Shown here: piece after piece, positions 25,641-34,784 of the stretch | Numbering within the stretch: the stretch's first letter is position 1 | Layout of the letters: each line of letters begins with the position of its first letter | Position numbers and translations under genes: made by a program | The notes under the pieces: model-generated | Database searches by the model: none | What the model saw: only the letters and a program-made list of their open reading frames with translations | What the model was told of the DNA's origin: nothing | Assembly (NCBI GenBank): GCA_026393975.1 | Contig: JAPKZD010000016.1 | Location: forward strand, 1-64,000 | Origin: Candidatus Aminicenantota bacterium | Lineage (GTDB): Bacteria > Acidobacteriota > Aminicenantia > Aminicenantales > Saccharicenantaceae | Direction: 5' to 3' | DNA length: 64,000 nt

Positions 25641-25777
25641 CAGAATTGTGGCGGAGAACCCGAAGCCACAATTCTGGTAAATATCTTAATAAAGTTATTG
25701 CACTTAGACCTGCGGCGGAACGGCTCGTAGCCGCACTTCTGGCAAATATCTGAATAGAGTCTCACTATTTGACCTCA
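25641..25777. repeat. Two tandem hairpin-repeat units
   Basis: Unit 1 has a perfect 12-bp stem CAGAATTGTGGC/GCCACAATTCTG (25641-25652, 25665-25676); unit 2 has TGCGGC/GCCGCA (25711-25716, 25730-25735). Each is followed by a related tail: TTCTGGTAAATATCTTAATA in unit 1 and TTCTGGCAAATATCTGAATA in unit 2, both ending in GACCT. The spacing is about 68 bp. Open frames here look like Cys-rich peptides but are by-products of the repeat. Confidence 0.65.
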
Positions 25778-25778
25778 A

Positions 25779-25978
25779 GGGCCGAGGGAATCGTCGGAGT
25801 GAGCATAAGCGGTGATTTAGCCGGGACGCGTGCCGGCCGAGGAAAGTTTCAGGGGAAACCGCCAAAACGTGTTTGAACTTGGCGTAGCGCACGCCAAGTG
25901 AGTTGTTTTGGCGCCGAGGTCGGCGCACGGACCGGGGTGAAAAATCACTGCAGCGAACGAGGACGATTCCCGAGGCCC
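25779..25978. repeat. MITE-like element B with imperfect terminal inverted repeats
   Basis: A 200-bp element. The left end reads GGGCCGAGGGAATCGTC, and the reverse complement of the right end reads GGGCCTCGGGAATCGTC. The inner parts of the arms (GCGGTGATTTAG and AAAAATCACTGCAGCGAACG) match element A at 22472-22610 in inverted orientation. The centre holds a nested palindrome at about 25861-25912 with arms ACTTGGCGT/ACGCCAAGT. The rest of the gap between btuD and leuS holds hairpins and the leuS promoter. Confidence 0.7.
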
Positions 25979-25981
25979 GAT

Positions 25982-26010
25982 TTGACTTTAGGGGGGGATG
26001 AATCTAAGAT
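25982..26010 (+). promoter_or_regulatory. Sigma-70 promoter of leuS, with G7 tract in spacer
   Basis: TTGACT (25982-25987), 17-bp spacer, TAAGAT (26005-26010). The spacer contains seven G in a row (25991-25997). It shares TTGACTTTAGGG with the rpsT promoter. Confidence 0.75.
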
Positions 26011-26042
26011 GAAAACCCGCTTCTGAGAGGATTGTAAGGACC

Positions 26043-28553
26043 ATGACAGACGCCTACGATTTCGCGCATATCGAGGCCAAGTGGCAGCGCGTTTGGGAGG
26101 AAAAACGGGCCTTCGAAGCCGTCGAGGACCCCTCCAAGCCGAAGTTCTATTGCCTGGAGATGTACCCCTACCCGTCCGGCCGCATTCACATGGGCCACGT
26201 CCGTAATTACTCGATCGGCGACGTCATCGCCCGCCAGAAAACCATGGCCGGCGCGAGCGTCCTTCACCCGATTGGCTGGGACGCCCTGGGCATGCCGGCC
26301 GAGAACGCGGCCATCAAGCACGGCACCCATCCCCGGACGTGGACCCTCGACAACGTCGCCCACATGCGGGTCCAGCTCAAGAGGATGGGCTTCAGCTACG
26401 ACTGGAGCCGCGAGGTCAACACCTGTCTGCCCGATTACTACAGGTGGAACCAGTGGATTTTCCTGCGCATGTTCGAAAAGGGCCTGGCCTTCCGCAAGGA
26501 AAGCTGGGTCAACTGGTGCTCCCAGTGCCGGACCGTCCTGGCCAACGAGCAGGTCGTCGGCGGCGGCTGCTGGCGCTGCGACACCCCGGTCGCCCAGAAG
26601 AAGATGGAGCAGTGGTTCCTCAAGATCACCGCCTACGCCGACGAGCTCCTGACCGGGCACGCCCAGCTCGGCAAGTGGCCCGAGCACGTCCTCCAGATGC
26701 AGAAGAACTGGATCGGCCGAAGTACGGGCGCGCACGTCCGTTTCGGCCTCGACGGGACCGAAAAGACGATCGAGGTCTTCACGACCCGCCTCGACACGAT
26801 ATGCGGCGCCACGTTCCTCGTCGTCTCGGCCGAGCATCCCATCGTCCCCGACCTCGTCGCCGGGCCGAGGGAGAAGGAACTCGGTGCCTGGGTCGTCCGG
26901 ACCGTCGCCGAGATGCGGAAGCGTCGGGACATCGGTGAGACCGAAAAGGACGGCGTCGACACCGGGAAGAAGGCCGTCAATCCCTTCACCGGGGAGCTCG
27001 TCCCGGTCTGGATCGCCAACTACGTACTGATGGATTACGGGACGGGCGCGATCATGGCCGTCCCGGCCCACGACGCCCGCGACTTCGAGTTCGCCAGGTC
27101 CTACGGCATCCCCATTCGCACGGTCATCGTGCCCGAAGACAAGGCCGGCGGCTCCTTCGACGCCGAGCCCGCCGAGGTTTTCGAAGACGTCGGCATCCTG
27201 GTCAACTCGGGTCCCTTCTCGGGCCTTCCCTCAGAAAAGGCCATGGACGAGATGGGGAAGTACGCCGAAGAAAAGGGCATCGGCCGCCGGAGCACGGTCT
27301 TCCGGCTCCGCGACTGGGGCATCTCCCGCCAGCGCTACTGGGGCACGCCCATCCCCATCATCTACTGCGCAACGTGCGGCATCGTCGGCGTCCCCGACCG
27401 CGACCTGCCCGTCGAGCTTCCTTTCGACGTCAAGCTCACGGGAGAAGAGGGCTCGCCCCTCGAGCGCCATGAAAGCTTCGTCAAGACGACCTGCCCGAAG
27501 TGCCACGGCCCGGCCCGCCGCGAGACCGATACGATGGACACCTTCGTCGATTCCTCGTGGTACTTTTTCCGTTACTGTTCGCCCAAAGATGAGGACTTGC
27601 CCTTCCGGCCCGAGGCCGCGAAGGCGTGGCTTCCTGTCGACCTCTACATCGGCGGTGTCGAGCACGCCATCCTCCATCTGATCTATGCCCGGTTCTTCAC
27701 CAAGGTCCTCCGGGATTTCGGCCTCGCCGGGATCTCCGAGCCGTTCCCCCACTACTTGGCCCAAGGCATGGTGACCAAGGACGGGTCGGCCATGTCCAAG
27801 TCCAAGGGCAACATCGTCGACCCTGACGACATCCTGAAAAATTACGGGGCCGACACTCTCCGCCTGTTCATCCTCTTCGCCTCGCCGCCCGACAGGGAGT
27901 TCGCCTGGGCCGAGGAGGGCCTCGAAGGCTGTTACCGGTTTCTCCTCCGCGTTTGGACGATCGTCCATGAGAACATCGACCTCTTCGCCGCCGCTCCCAG
28001 CACCGCGCCGGCGACAGCCGGTGCGAGGGCCGTCCCGGCCTCCGCCGGGGACGCCGCGTCCCGGGTGGTCAAGAAAACGCACCAGACAATCCGCAAGGTG
28101 ACCGAGGACATCGGCGTCCGTTTCCATCTCAACACGGCCATCAGCTCGATCATGGAGCTCTACAACCTGGTCAAGAAGGAGAGGGATGGGCTGAGGGAGA
28201 CTCCGGCCGGCCGGACCGCCCTGTGCCTGGCCCTGGAATCCATCGTCCGGCTGCTTTCGCCCTTCACCCCGCACCTGACCGAGGAGCTCTGGGAGAAGAC
28301 CGGTCACCCGGGGCTCCTCATGCGCTCGGCCTGGCCCGTCTACGACCCCGAGTTGGCCCGCGAAGAGATGGCCACCGTCATCGTCCAGATCAACGGCAAG
28401 CTCCGGGACAAGTTCGAGGCGATGCCCGACCTGCCGGAGCCCGAACTCGAAGCGGCGGCCCTGGCCCTGCCGAAGATCCGGGCGGCCCTCGGCGGCAAGC
28501 CTCCCCGCAAGGTCATCTCGGTCAAGAACAAGCTCGTCAACATCGTGAGCTGA
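26043..28553 (+). CDS. leuS: Leucyl-tRNA synthetase
   Basis: A class I synthetase charging tRNA-Leu, with a CP1 editing domain. At 836 residues it is of normal bacterial length. The HIGH motif appears as PYPSGRIHMGHVRNY and KMSKS as DGSAMSKSKGN. WCSQCRTVLANEQV and CATCGIV..CPKCHGPARRET are zinc-ribbon-like blocks; GYGTGAIMAVPAHD-type editing residues read YGTGAIMAVPAHDARDFEFA. TAAGGA lies just before the ATG. lptE follows after 3 bp and holA 1 bp after that, an operon. Confidence 0.97.
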   Translation: MTDAYDFAHIEAKWQRVWEEKRAFEAVEDPSKPKFYCLEMYPYPSGRIHMGHVRNYSIGDVIARQKTMAGASVLHPIGWDALGMPAENAAIKHGTHPRTWTLDNVAHMRVQLKRMGFSYDWSREVNTCLPDYYRWNQWIFLRMFEKGLAFRKESWVNWCSQCRTVLANEQVVGGGCWRCDTPVAQKKMEQWFLKITAYADELLTGHAQLGKWPEHVLQMQKNWIGRSTGAHVRFGLDGTEKTIEVFTTRLDTICGATFLVVSAEHPIVPDLVAGPREKELGAWVVRTVAEMRKRRDIGETEKDGVDTGKKAVNPFTGELVPVWIANYVLMDYGTGAIMAVPAHDARDFEFARSYGIPIRTVIVPEDKAGGSFDAEPAEVFEDVGILVNSGPFSGLPSEKAMDEMGKYAEEKGIGRRSTVFRLRDWGISRQRYWGTPIPIIYCATCGIVGVPDRDLPVELPFDVKLTGEEGSPLERHESFVKTTCPKCHGPARRETDTMDTFVDSSWYFFRYCSPKDEDLPFRPEAAKAWLPVDLYIGGVEHAILHLIYARFFTKVLRDFGLAGISEPFPHYLAQGMVTKDGSAMSKSKGNIVDPDDILKNYGADTLRLFILFASPPDREFAWAEEGLEGCYRFLLRVWTIVHENIDLFAAAPSTAPATAGARAVPASAGDAASRVVKKTHQTIRKVTEDIGVRFHLNTAISSIMELYNLVKKERDGLRETPAGRTALCLALESIVRLLSPFTPHLTEELWEKTGHPGLLMRSAWPVYDPELAREEMATVIVQINGKLRDKFEAMPDLPEPELEAAALALPKIRAALGGKPPRKVISVKNKLVNIVS

Positions 28554-28556
28554 GCT

Positions 28557-29132
28557 GTGGCCGGACCCCGTTCTCGACCGCAGGCGATATGGAAAACGAA
28601 GAGCCCCGGCCGCTGTCGACGGGTCGTGACGGCCGTCGTCCTGGCCGCCGGTCTCCTCTTCGCCGCGGGCTGCGGCTATCGGCTGCGCGGCACCGGCTCC
28701 TCCCTCCCGCCGCAGATCAAGACGATGAGCATCCCCATGTTCAAGAACCTGACGACGCGCTTCGAGCTCGACGTCAAGCTGACCCGCGCCGTGATCAACG
28801 AGTTTGTCGTCCGGGGCAAGGTCGCCGTCGCGGCGGACGCGGCCCGGTCGGACGCCGTCCTCGAGGGGGAGATCACGTCCTTCAGCGCGATGCCCATCGG
28901 CTTCAGCGGCGGGAACCAGGCCGACAAGTACAACATCACCGTGACGGCCAAGGTCACGCTGAAGGACCGGGCCTCGGCGAAGCCCCTTTTCTCGAACCCC
29001 TCCTTCGTCTTCCAGCAGGAGTACGACGTCCCGCCGGGCGCGAACTTCGAATCCGTCGAGACCGAGGCCATCGACAAGATCGCCGGAAAATTCGCCCGGA
29101 GCCTCGTCGTCAGCATCCTGGAGGGGTTCTAG
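28557..29132 (+). CDS. lptE: LPS-assembly lipoprotein LptE
   Basis: LptE plugs the LptD barrel that inserts LPS into the outer membrane. The 191-residue product starts with GTG and has a lipobox LLFAAGC followed by GYRLRGTGSSLPPQIK, the hallmark of the family, then SIPMFKNLTTRFELD and a two-layer alpha/beta domain. The N-terminal extension before the lipoprotein signal is longer than usual, so an internal start is possible. Gene order leuS-lptE-holA matches many Gram-negative genomes. Confidence 0.9.
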   Translation: MAGPRSRPQAIWKTKSPGRCRRVVTAVVLAAGLLFAAGCGYRLRGTGSSLPPQIKTMSIPMFKNLTTRFELDVKLTRAVINEFVVRGKVAVAADAARSDAVLEGEITSFSAMPIGFSGGNQADKYNITVTAKVTLKDRASAKPLFSNPSFVFQQEYDVPPGANFESVETEAIDKIAGKFARSLVVSILEGF

Positions 29133-29133
29133 G

Positions 29134-30282
29134 ATGTCCGGGCCGTCCTGCGCCGGCGGGCTCCGTGAGGAATCGCTCCTCGCCGGGTATCTGTTCTTCG
29201 GCGAGGAGACATTCCTGGCCGAGGAATTCATCGAGGAACTCAAGCGGACGCTGGCGTCTTCGGCGGACGACGAGTTCCACCTCACTCGCATGGACCTCGA
29301 CGAAACGAAATGGCGGGAGGTCATCGACACGGCCCGGACCGCCCCTTTCCTTTTCGCGTCCTGGCGGGCCATCGTCGTCCGCATCCCGGAGCGCCGGGCG
29401 GGCTCGGACAGGGGCCAGGACAAGAAGGGCGACGCGGACGGGGAAGAGGGGAAGGGAGCGAAGTTCCTGTCCGTCCTCGACCAAAAGATCCTCCGGGACT
29501 ATTTCGCCTCGCCTCCGTCCCGGACGGTCCTCGTCGTCCTCAGGGCCGGCCGGGTCAGGAAGGACGACGCGATCGTTCGCTTTTTCCAGTCCCTGCCCAA
29601 GGGCGTCTTCGCCGTGGTCGAAATGAAGCCGCTCCCTCCCGCCGCGCTCATGAGGCGGGCCGAGGAAAAGGCCAACGCCCTCGGCAAAACGCTGACCGAG
29701 AGGGCCAAGAGGCGGCTCTTCGAGATCATCGGCCAGGACCTCCGCCTGACGCTGAACGAGGTCGAGAAGCTGGCCGTCTATGTCGGCGAAAAAAAGGGGA
29801 TCGAAGAGGACGACGTCGACCAGGCCACGGCCTGGCAGCGCAGTTACCAAACCTACGAGCTCGACGACGCCCTGGCCGCCGCCGATTTCGCCAAGGGGGC
29901 GGCTGTCCTGAACGACCTCTTGGCCGAGGGCGAAAGGCCGGAGCAGATCGTCGGCCGGCTGACCGGTTTCTTCCGCAACGTTCTCGCCGCTCAAACCCGG
30001 CTCAGGGAGAGAAGCCGGACGAAGGAGGAGATCTTCCGGGATCTTTTCCCCTACATCTCCAGGAATTTCGGAGACCTCTACAGACGGAAATTCGACGAGT
30101 TCTTCGGTGTCGTGGAGGGGCTTTCGGCCGCCGAGATGAACGCCCTCCTCGGCAAACTTCGCAAGGTGGACGTCCGCCTCAAGACGACCGAAGCCGTCCC
30201 GAAGATGGTCCTGGAGATATTCCTGAGGGAGTACTGCCTGGCGAAAAAAGAGAAGACGATTATTTCGCCGGAGCGGGGGTGA
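29134..30282 (+). CDS. holA: DNA polymerase III subunit delta
   Basis: This subunit opens the sliding clamp within the clamp-loader complex. The 382-residue protein has the family start LLAGYLFFGEETFLAEEFIE, a central AAA+-like fold (LVVLRAGRVRKDD, NALGKTLTERAKRRL) and LRLTLNEVEKLAVYVG before the collar domain. Its last 23 bp overlap the rpsT 3' end on the other strand. Confidence 0.92.
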   Translation: MSGPSCAGGLREESLLAGYLFFGEETFLAEEFIEELKRTLASSADDEFHLTRMDLDETKWREVIDTARTAPFLFASWRAIVVRIPERRAGSDRGQDKKGDADGEEGKGAKFLSVLDQKILRDYFASPPSRTVLVVLRAGRVRKDDAIVRFFQSLPKGVFAVVEMKPLPPAALMRRAEEKANALGKTLTERAKRRLFEIIGQDLRLTLNEVEKLAVYVGEKKGIEEDDVDQATAWQRSYQTYELDDALAAADFAKGAAVLNDLLAEGERPEQIVGRLTGFFRNVLAAQTRLRERSRTKEEIFRDLFPYISRNFGDLYRRKFDEFFGVVEGLSAAEMNALLGKLRKVDVRLKTTEAVPKMVLEIFLREYCLAKKEKTIISPERG

Positions 30283-30538
30283 GGAGCCCGACCTGCCGGC
30301 TGAGCCGGGATTTGTAGCGGCTTCCGGTGTTCTTCTTGATGGCGCCCTTCTTGACCGACTTATCGATCGCCTGGAAGATCCCGGGGAGCATTTTGGCGGA
30401 CCCTTCACGGTCGTTATCCGCGATGGCTTCCCGGATCTTGCGCATCTTGGTCCGGAGAGCGGACTTCGTCTGCGAATTGACGGATTTCCTGCGGAGGCTG
30501 CGCCGGTGCTGCCGTAAGGCCGATTTGTGACGGGCCAT
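30260..30538 (-). CDS. rpsT: 30S ribosomal protein S20
   Basis: The 92-residue basic protein begins MARHKSALRQHRRSLRRK, followed by SALRTKMRKIREAI and ending with KKNTGSRYKSRLSRQV, typical of S20. AGGAGA precedes the ATG. Its promoter is at 30563-30591. It converges on holA with a 23-bp overlap, so the ends of the two mRNAs are complementary. Confidence 0.97.
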   Translation of the reverse strand: MARHKSALRQHRRSLRRKSVNSQTKSALRTKMRKIREAIADNDREGSAKMLPGIFQAIDKSVKKGAIKKNTGSRYKSRLSRQVGLLTPAPAK

Positions 30539-30562
30539 TTTTTTCTCCTATTAAAGGGTCCT

Positions 30563-30591
30563 ATGTTAGAATATCCCGGCCCTAAAGTCAA
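30563..30591 (-). promoter_or_regulatory. Sigma-70 promoter of rpsT
   Basis: On the minus strand TTGACT (30591-30586), 17 bp, TAACAT (30568-30563). The first 12 bases match the leuS promoter, also a translation gene. Confidence 0.75.
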
Positions 30592-30608
30592 ACGGCCCCG
30601 GGGCCGGG

Positions 30609-32204
30609 ATGGCGATCGATCCCATGGAATCCGACGACCATAAAAGCCGGCTGATCCGCTCCACGGCCTCCGTGGCCGTTCCGACCCTCGTCAGCCGCGT
30701 CCTCGGCTACATCCGTGACCTCCTCCAGGCTTACTATCTCGGCACGGGCAACAGCGCCGACGCCTTCACCATCGCCTTCACCATCCCCAACCTCTTCCGC
30801 CGGCTGACTGGCGAGGGGGCCATGACGCCGGCCTTCGTCCCGACCTTCACGGAGCTCAAGCAGAACCGGGGCCGGACCGAGCTGTGGGCCTTCGGGAACG
30901 TTTTTTTCTGGGACCTCGCTTTGCTGATGGCGGTCACGACCGGCCTGGGCGTCCTTTTCGCACCCGGCCTGGTCAAGGTCATCGCCTACGGGTTCGGGGA
31001 CGTTGCCGGGAAATGGGGCCTGACGATCTTTATGACCCGGGTCATGTTCCCGTACCTCTTTTTCATCTGCCTGGCGGCCCTGGCCTCGGGCATCCTGAAC
31101 TCCTTCGGCCGGTTCTTCGTTCCGGCCTCGACGCCCATTCTGTTCAATCTCGCCGTCATCGCCGCCGTCACCGGCTGGGCCGGGAGCTCCCGCGAGCCCG
31201 CGCTCGTCTTCGCCGTCGGGGTCGTCGTCGGCGGCGTGCTGCAGCTCGCCCTCCAGGTCCCGTTCCTTTGGCGGGAGGGGATGCGCTTCACCTTCGGCAT
31301 CTCCTTCCGTCACCCGGTCGTTCGCCGTGTGGGAAAGCTCATGGTCCCGGGCATCTTCGGGGCGAGCGTCTACCAGGTCAACTTCGCCCTCAGCCGGATG
31401 ATCGCCTCCGGCCTCGAAAAGGGCAGCGCCTCCGCGCTTTATTACGCGTCGCGGATCGAGGAACTGACCCTCGGCCTTTTTTCGATCGCCCTCGCCGCGG
31501 CCCTCCTGCCGGTCTTCTCCGAACAGGTCGCCGCCCGGGACATCGGCGAGATGAAAAAAACCCTCGGCTTTTCCCTCAGGCTGACGGCCATCGTCGCTTT
31601 CCCCGCCGCGGCCGGTCTCATGGCCCTCAACGGGCCGATCATCCGCACGCTCTTCGAACGGGGGATGTTCGACCGCGGGTCGACGTCCCTGAGCGCGTCC
31701 TGTCTTCTGTTCTTCGCCCTCGGCCTGCCCTTCGTTTCCGGGGTCAAGGTCGTTGCCCCGGCCTTCTTCTCCCTCAAGGACACCCGGACGCCCGTCGCCA
31801 TCGGGATCGGCGTCATGTTGGTGAACGCGGCCGTTTCGCTGCTGCTCATGGGCCCGCTTCGGGTCGGCGGCCTGGCCCTGTCGCTCTCGCTGTCGCAGGT
31901 CCTCAATTTCGTTCTTCTCTTCATCTGGCTCGAACGCAAGGTCGGGCCGCTCCGCAAGGGTCCGTGGGCCCTTTCGGCGGCGAAGTCGGCGGCGGCGGCC
32001 GCGGTCATGGGGACGGCCCTGCGCCTTCTCTGGCCGGCCGCGGCGCTCGAGCGGGCGGCCTTCGTCGTCCGGGCGGGCGCGCTGGCCGCGGCGATCGTAA
32101 CGGGCATCGTCATTTATGTGGCCCTCCTCCGGGTCCTCAGCCCGGCCGATCTGAAAAGCGTGGTCGGGATCCTCAAGAGGGCAACGGGCAAGGAGAGGTT
32201 ATGA
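30609..32204 (+). CDS. murJ: Lipid II flippase MurJ
   Basis: MurJ flips the peptidoglycan precursor lipid II across the inner membrane. The 531-residue protein has about 14 membrane segments, the family start [19 protein letters not shown], then [18 protein letters not shown], and charged residues inside the early helices. An ATG five codons later (30624) is an alternative start. The ATGA overlap with dtd shows co-translation. Confidence 0.95.
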   Translation: MAIDPMESDDHKSRLIRSTASVAVPTLVSRVLGYIRDLLQAYYLGTGNSADAFTIAFTIPNLFRRLTGEGAMTPAFVPTFTELKQNRGRTELWAFGNVFFWDLALLMAVTTGLGVLFAPGLVKVIAYGFGDVAGKWGLTIFMTRVMFPYLFFICLAALASGILNSFGRFFVPASTPILFNLAVIAAVTGWAGSSREPALVFAVGVVVGGVLQLALQVPFLWREGMRFTFGISFRHPVVRRVGKLMVPGIFGASVYQVNFALSRMIASGLEKGSASALYYASRIEELTLGLFSIALAAALLPVFSEQVAARDIGEMKKTLGFSLRLTAIVAFPAAAGLMALNGPIIRTLFERGMFDRGSTSLSASCLLFFALGLPFVSGVKVVAPAFFSLKDTRTPVAIGIGVMLVNAAVSLLLMGPLRVGGLALSLSLSQVLNFVLLFIWLERKVGPLRKGPWALSAAKSAAAAAVMGTALRLLWPAAALERAAFVVRAGALAAAIVTGIVIYVALLRVLSPADLKSVVGILKRATGKERL

Positions 32205-32668
32205 AGATCGTGCTCCAGCGGGTGAAAGAGGCGCGCGTCGACGTCGACGGGCGGACGGTCGGCCGGATCGGCCGTGGGGTCTGCCTGCTCGTCGGGGTCG
32301 AAAAGGGCGACACCGAGAGCGATGCCGAGCTCCTGGCGAAAAAGACGGTCGAACTACGCATCTTCCCGGACGCCGAGGGCAAGATGAACCTCTCTCTTTC
32401 CGCGGTCGGCGGCGAGGTCCTGGCCGTCTCCCAATTCACGCTCGCCGCTTCGGTCCGCAAGGGCCGGCGGCCGAGTTTCGACGGAGCCGAGGAACCGCGC
32501 CGGGCGGCCGAGCTCTTCGATCATTTGGTCGGCGCCGTCGAGGCCCTCGGGGTGACGGTGGAGACCGGGGCGTTCCAAGCCCTCATGGACGTCCACATCG
32601 TCAACGACGGCCCGGTGACCTTCATCCTCGAGTCCGGAAGAACTCCCGGGCCGCGGGCCGAAGGGTGA
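32201..32668 (+). CDS. dtd: D-aminoacyl-tRNA deacylase
   Basis: It removes D-amino acids (and Gly from tRNA-Ala) mischarged on tRNAs. The 155-residue length is typical. It starts [17 protein letters not shown], and the active-site motifs are VSQFTLAA and [11 protein letters not shown]. Its start overlaps the murJ stop (ATGA). The gap from 32669 to the next gene holds a TAGAAT box at 32768-32773 but no other gene. Confidence 0.95.
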   Translation: MKIVLQRVKEARVDVDGRTVGRIGRGVCLLVGVEKGDTESDAELLAKKTVELRIFPDAEGKMNLSLSAVGGEVLAVSQFTLAASVRKGRRPSFDGAEEPRRAAELFDHLVGAVEALGVTVETGAFQALMDVHIVNDGPVTFILESGRTPGPRAEG

Positions 32669-32828
32669 GACGGCCTCTCTTCTATCACCCTTTGTGGGGA
32701 GGGGAGAAGTACAAAAATCACCCCTCGATTCCCCGGCCCCGGCCATGTCCGGCGCCGCCCGTCGCGCTAGAATGGCGGGCGGACGGTTTTATCAGGAGGA
32801 GTCCGTTCACGCGTCGGGAAGATCGCCC

Positions 32829-34784
32829 ATGAGTCGATACGTCAACCGGAAAGAAGTCGTCCGTCTGCCCCGGATCCCCCTGCGCGGGACTCTCGACCTG
32901 ACCTACAGGTGCAATAACGACTGCCGCCACTGCTGGCTTCGGCTTCCCCCGGATTCGGACGACGCGGCCGGCGAGCTCGCGGCCGACGAGATCCGCCGTC
33001 TCGTCGACGACGCCCGGGCGATGGGCTGCCGGGAGTGGTTCGTTTCCGGCGGCGAGCCGATGCTGCGGCCCGATTTCCCCGAGATCTTCGCCGGGATCAC
33101 GGCCAAATCGGCCTGGTACACGCTGAACACCAATGGAACCCTTATCACCCCGGAGCTCGCCCGCCTCCTGCGGCGGAAAGGCACGAAACTCGTCGCCCTC
33201 TATGGGGCCACGGCCGAGGTCCACGACGCGGTCACCCGGAACCCCGGCTCCTTCGAAGCCCTGCGAAGGGGGGTCGCCTACCTTCGCGAGGCGGGAGCGG
33301 GGTTCAGCGTCCAGGTCGTCCCCATGAAAACGAACATTTCCCAATACGACGCGATGATTCAGCTGGCCGAGTCCTGGAGCCCGAGCTGGAGGCTCGGCGC
33401 GACCTGGCTCTACCTCTCCGCGTCCGGCGACCCGGCCAAGAACGCGGAGATCAGGGCCGAGAGATTGGACCCGGCCCGGGTCGTCGAGCTCGACGGCGCG
33501 GGTTCGGGCGCCTTGGAGGATGACACGGCTCTGTCCTGCGGCTCCCCGGCCGCGGCCGGCGGCCTCTACGCAAACTGCCTCGCCGGGCGGCGCGATTTCC
33601 ACGTCGACCCCTGCGGCGGGATGAGCTTCTGCGGCTTCGTCAAGGATCCCGTCCTCCGCCTGGACCTGAGGACGATGAGTTTCGCCGAGGCCTGGGACAA
33701 GAGGCTTCCTCTTCTCGCCTCAGCCGCGGTCCCGGCGAATGCCCGGGCCGGGAACTGCGCGGCGTGCGATCTGCGGCCGGACTGCAAATGGTGTCCCGTT
33801 TACGCCTATCTCGAATGCCGCGACCATGCGGCGAAGGTCGACGACCTCTGCGCGATCGCCCGGGAGACACGCCGGTCCCGGGAGGACTGGCTCCGGACGA
33901 ACCGCCGCCGTTTCCGTATCGCCGGCCTCACGGTCGACGTCGAAGCCGACCTGCCTATCACGGACGCGACCTTCGAGCCCAAGTTCGAGCTTTTCCGGAC
34001 AGACATCCAGGGTCCGGCCGACGTCGCTCTGCGCCATCATTTTTCCCTGCCCGACCTCGCCGGCGAGGACTTGGGCCGGGAGGTTTTCCGCCAACCGCCC
34101 TGGGCCATCTACCGGAAGGGCGCTTCCTGGATCTACCTGATGATCTCCCCCGACCCGGCGGACACGACCATTCACAGGGTCATGGTTTTCAACGACGGCC
34201 ACACGCGGGGACGCATCTACAGTCCGACGGACGAGCTCTTCCGGCGGGGCGGCCTGGAATCGCTGGCCCTCCTCCCCTCGGACCAGCTCATCCTGGCCCG
34301 GCTCCTGCCCGCCTTCGGGGGCGCCTTCGTTCACGCCGCGGCGGTCAGGCTGAAGGGCCAGGGCCTTCTCTTCGCCGGACCGTCGGAAGCGGGGAAATCG
34401 ACCATCGTCAAGCTCATCGGCGAGCGGGGCGAGGTCCTCTGCGACGACCGCGTGATCGTCCGCAAAGACCCCGGCGGCTTCCGCGTCCACGGCACCTGGA
34501 ACCACGGCGAGGTCCGCCGCGTCTCGCCCGGTTCGGCGCCCCTGCGGGCCGTACTCTTTCTCCGCCGGGCCCGGGTCAACCGCCTGGAGCGCGTCGACGA
34601 CCCGAAGGCCATCCTTCGCGATTTTCTACCCCGGCTCGTCCGGCCTCTCGTCTCGGCCGACTGGTGGGAGCGGGCGCTCGCCCTGGCCGAAGACGTCGTC
34701 CGCGAAGTCCCCTTCTACAACCTCTGGTTCGACAAGAGCGGGGCCGTCGTCGAGGCCCTGGAAGAATTCGTGGAGCGGCCATGA
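32829..34784 (+). CDS. Radical SAM/SPASM peptide-modifying enzyme fused to an HprK-like kinase domain
   Basis: A 651-residue fusion. Residues 15-370 are a radical SAM/SPASM protein: CNNDCRHC (C28, C32, C35) binds the first Fe-S cluster, SGGEPMLRPDF is the SAM-contact loop, and the C-terminal cysteines (SFCGF, NCAACDLRPDCKWCPVY, DDLC) bind auxiliary clusters. Residues about 380-651 form an HprK-like kinase module, with a Walker A motif GPSEAGKST (517-525) and LCDDRVIVRKD matching VADDVV of HPr kinase. It likely modifies and perhaps phosphorylates the peptide encoded at 38081. AGGAGGA lies 28 nt before this ATG; an ATG at 32772 is an alternative. The stop overlaps the next gene (ATGA). Confidence 0.85.
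   Translation: MSRYVNRKEVVRLPRIPLRGTLDLTYRCNNDCRHCWLRLPPDSDDAAGELAADEIRRLVDDARAMGCREWFVSGGEPMLRPDFPEIFAGITAKSAWYTLNTNGTLITPELARLLRRKGTKLVALYGATAEVHDAVTRNPGSFEALRRGVAYLREAGAGFSVQVVPMKTNISQYDAMIQLAESWSPSWRLGATWLYLSASGDPAKNAEIRAERLDPARVVELDGAGSGALEDDTALSCGSPAAAGGLYANCLAGRRDFHVDPCGGMSFCGFVKDPVLRLDLRTMSFAEAWDKRLPLLASAAVPANARAGNCAACDLRPDCKWCPVYAYLECRDHAAKVDDLCAIARETRRSREDWLRTNRRRFRIAGLTVDVEADLPITDATFEPKFELFRTDIQGPADVALRHHFSLPDLAGEDLGREVFRQPPWAIYRKGASWIYLMISPDPADTTIHRVMVFNDGHTRGRIYSPTDELFRRGGLESLALLPSDQLILARLLPAFGGAFVHAAAVRLKGQGLLFAGPSEAGKSTIVKLIGERGEVLCDDRVIVRKDPGGFRVHGTWNHGEVRRVSPGSAPLRAVLFLRRARVNRLERVDDPKAILRDFLPRLVRPLVSADWWERALALAEDVVREVPFYNLWFDKSGAVVEALEEFVERP

Noticed and set aside
25518-25778. 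Cobalamin riboswitch upstream of the BtuCDF-type operon
   Set aside because: I looked for a B12-box-like element on the minus strand and found only unrelated hairpins, so the substrate is left open.
25559-25928. Small Cys-containing open frames that look like zinc ribbons (CQKCGYEPF)
   Set aside because: They are translations of the tandem hairpin units and MITE-like element B; there is no ribosome-binding site or conserved domain.
22472-25978. Insertion sequence or transposon with its own transposase
   Set aside because: Elements A and B have inverted ends, but no transposase-like frame lies in or between them.
27231-29423. 730-codon open frame on the minus strand
   Set aside because: It is antisense to leuS, lptE and holA; there is no domain and its composition is shadow-like.
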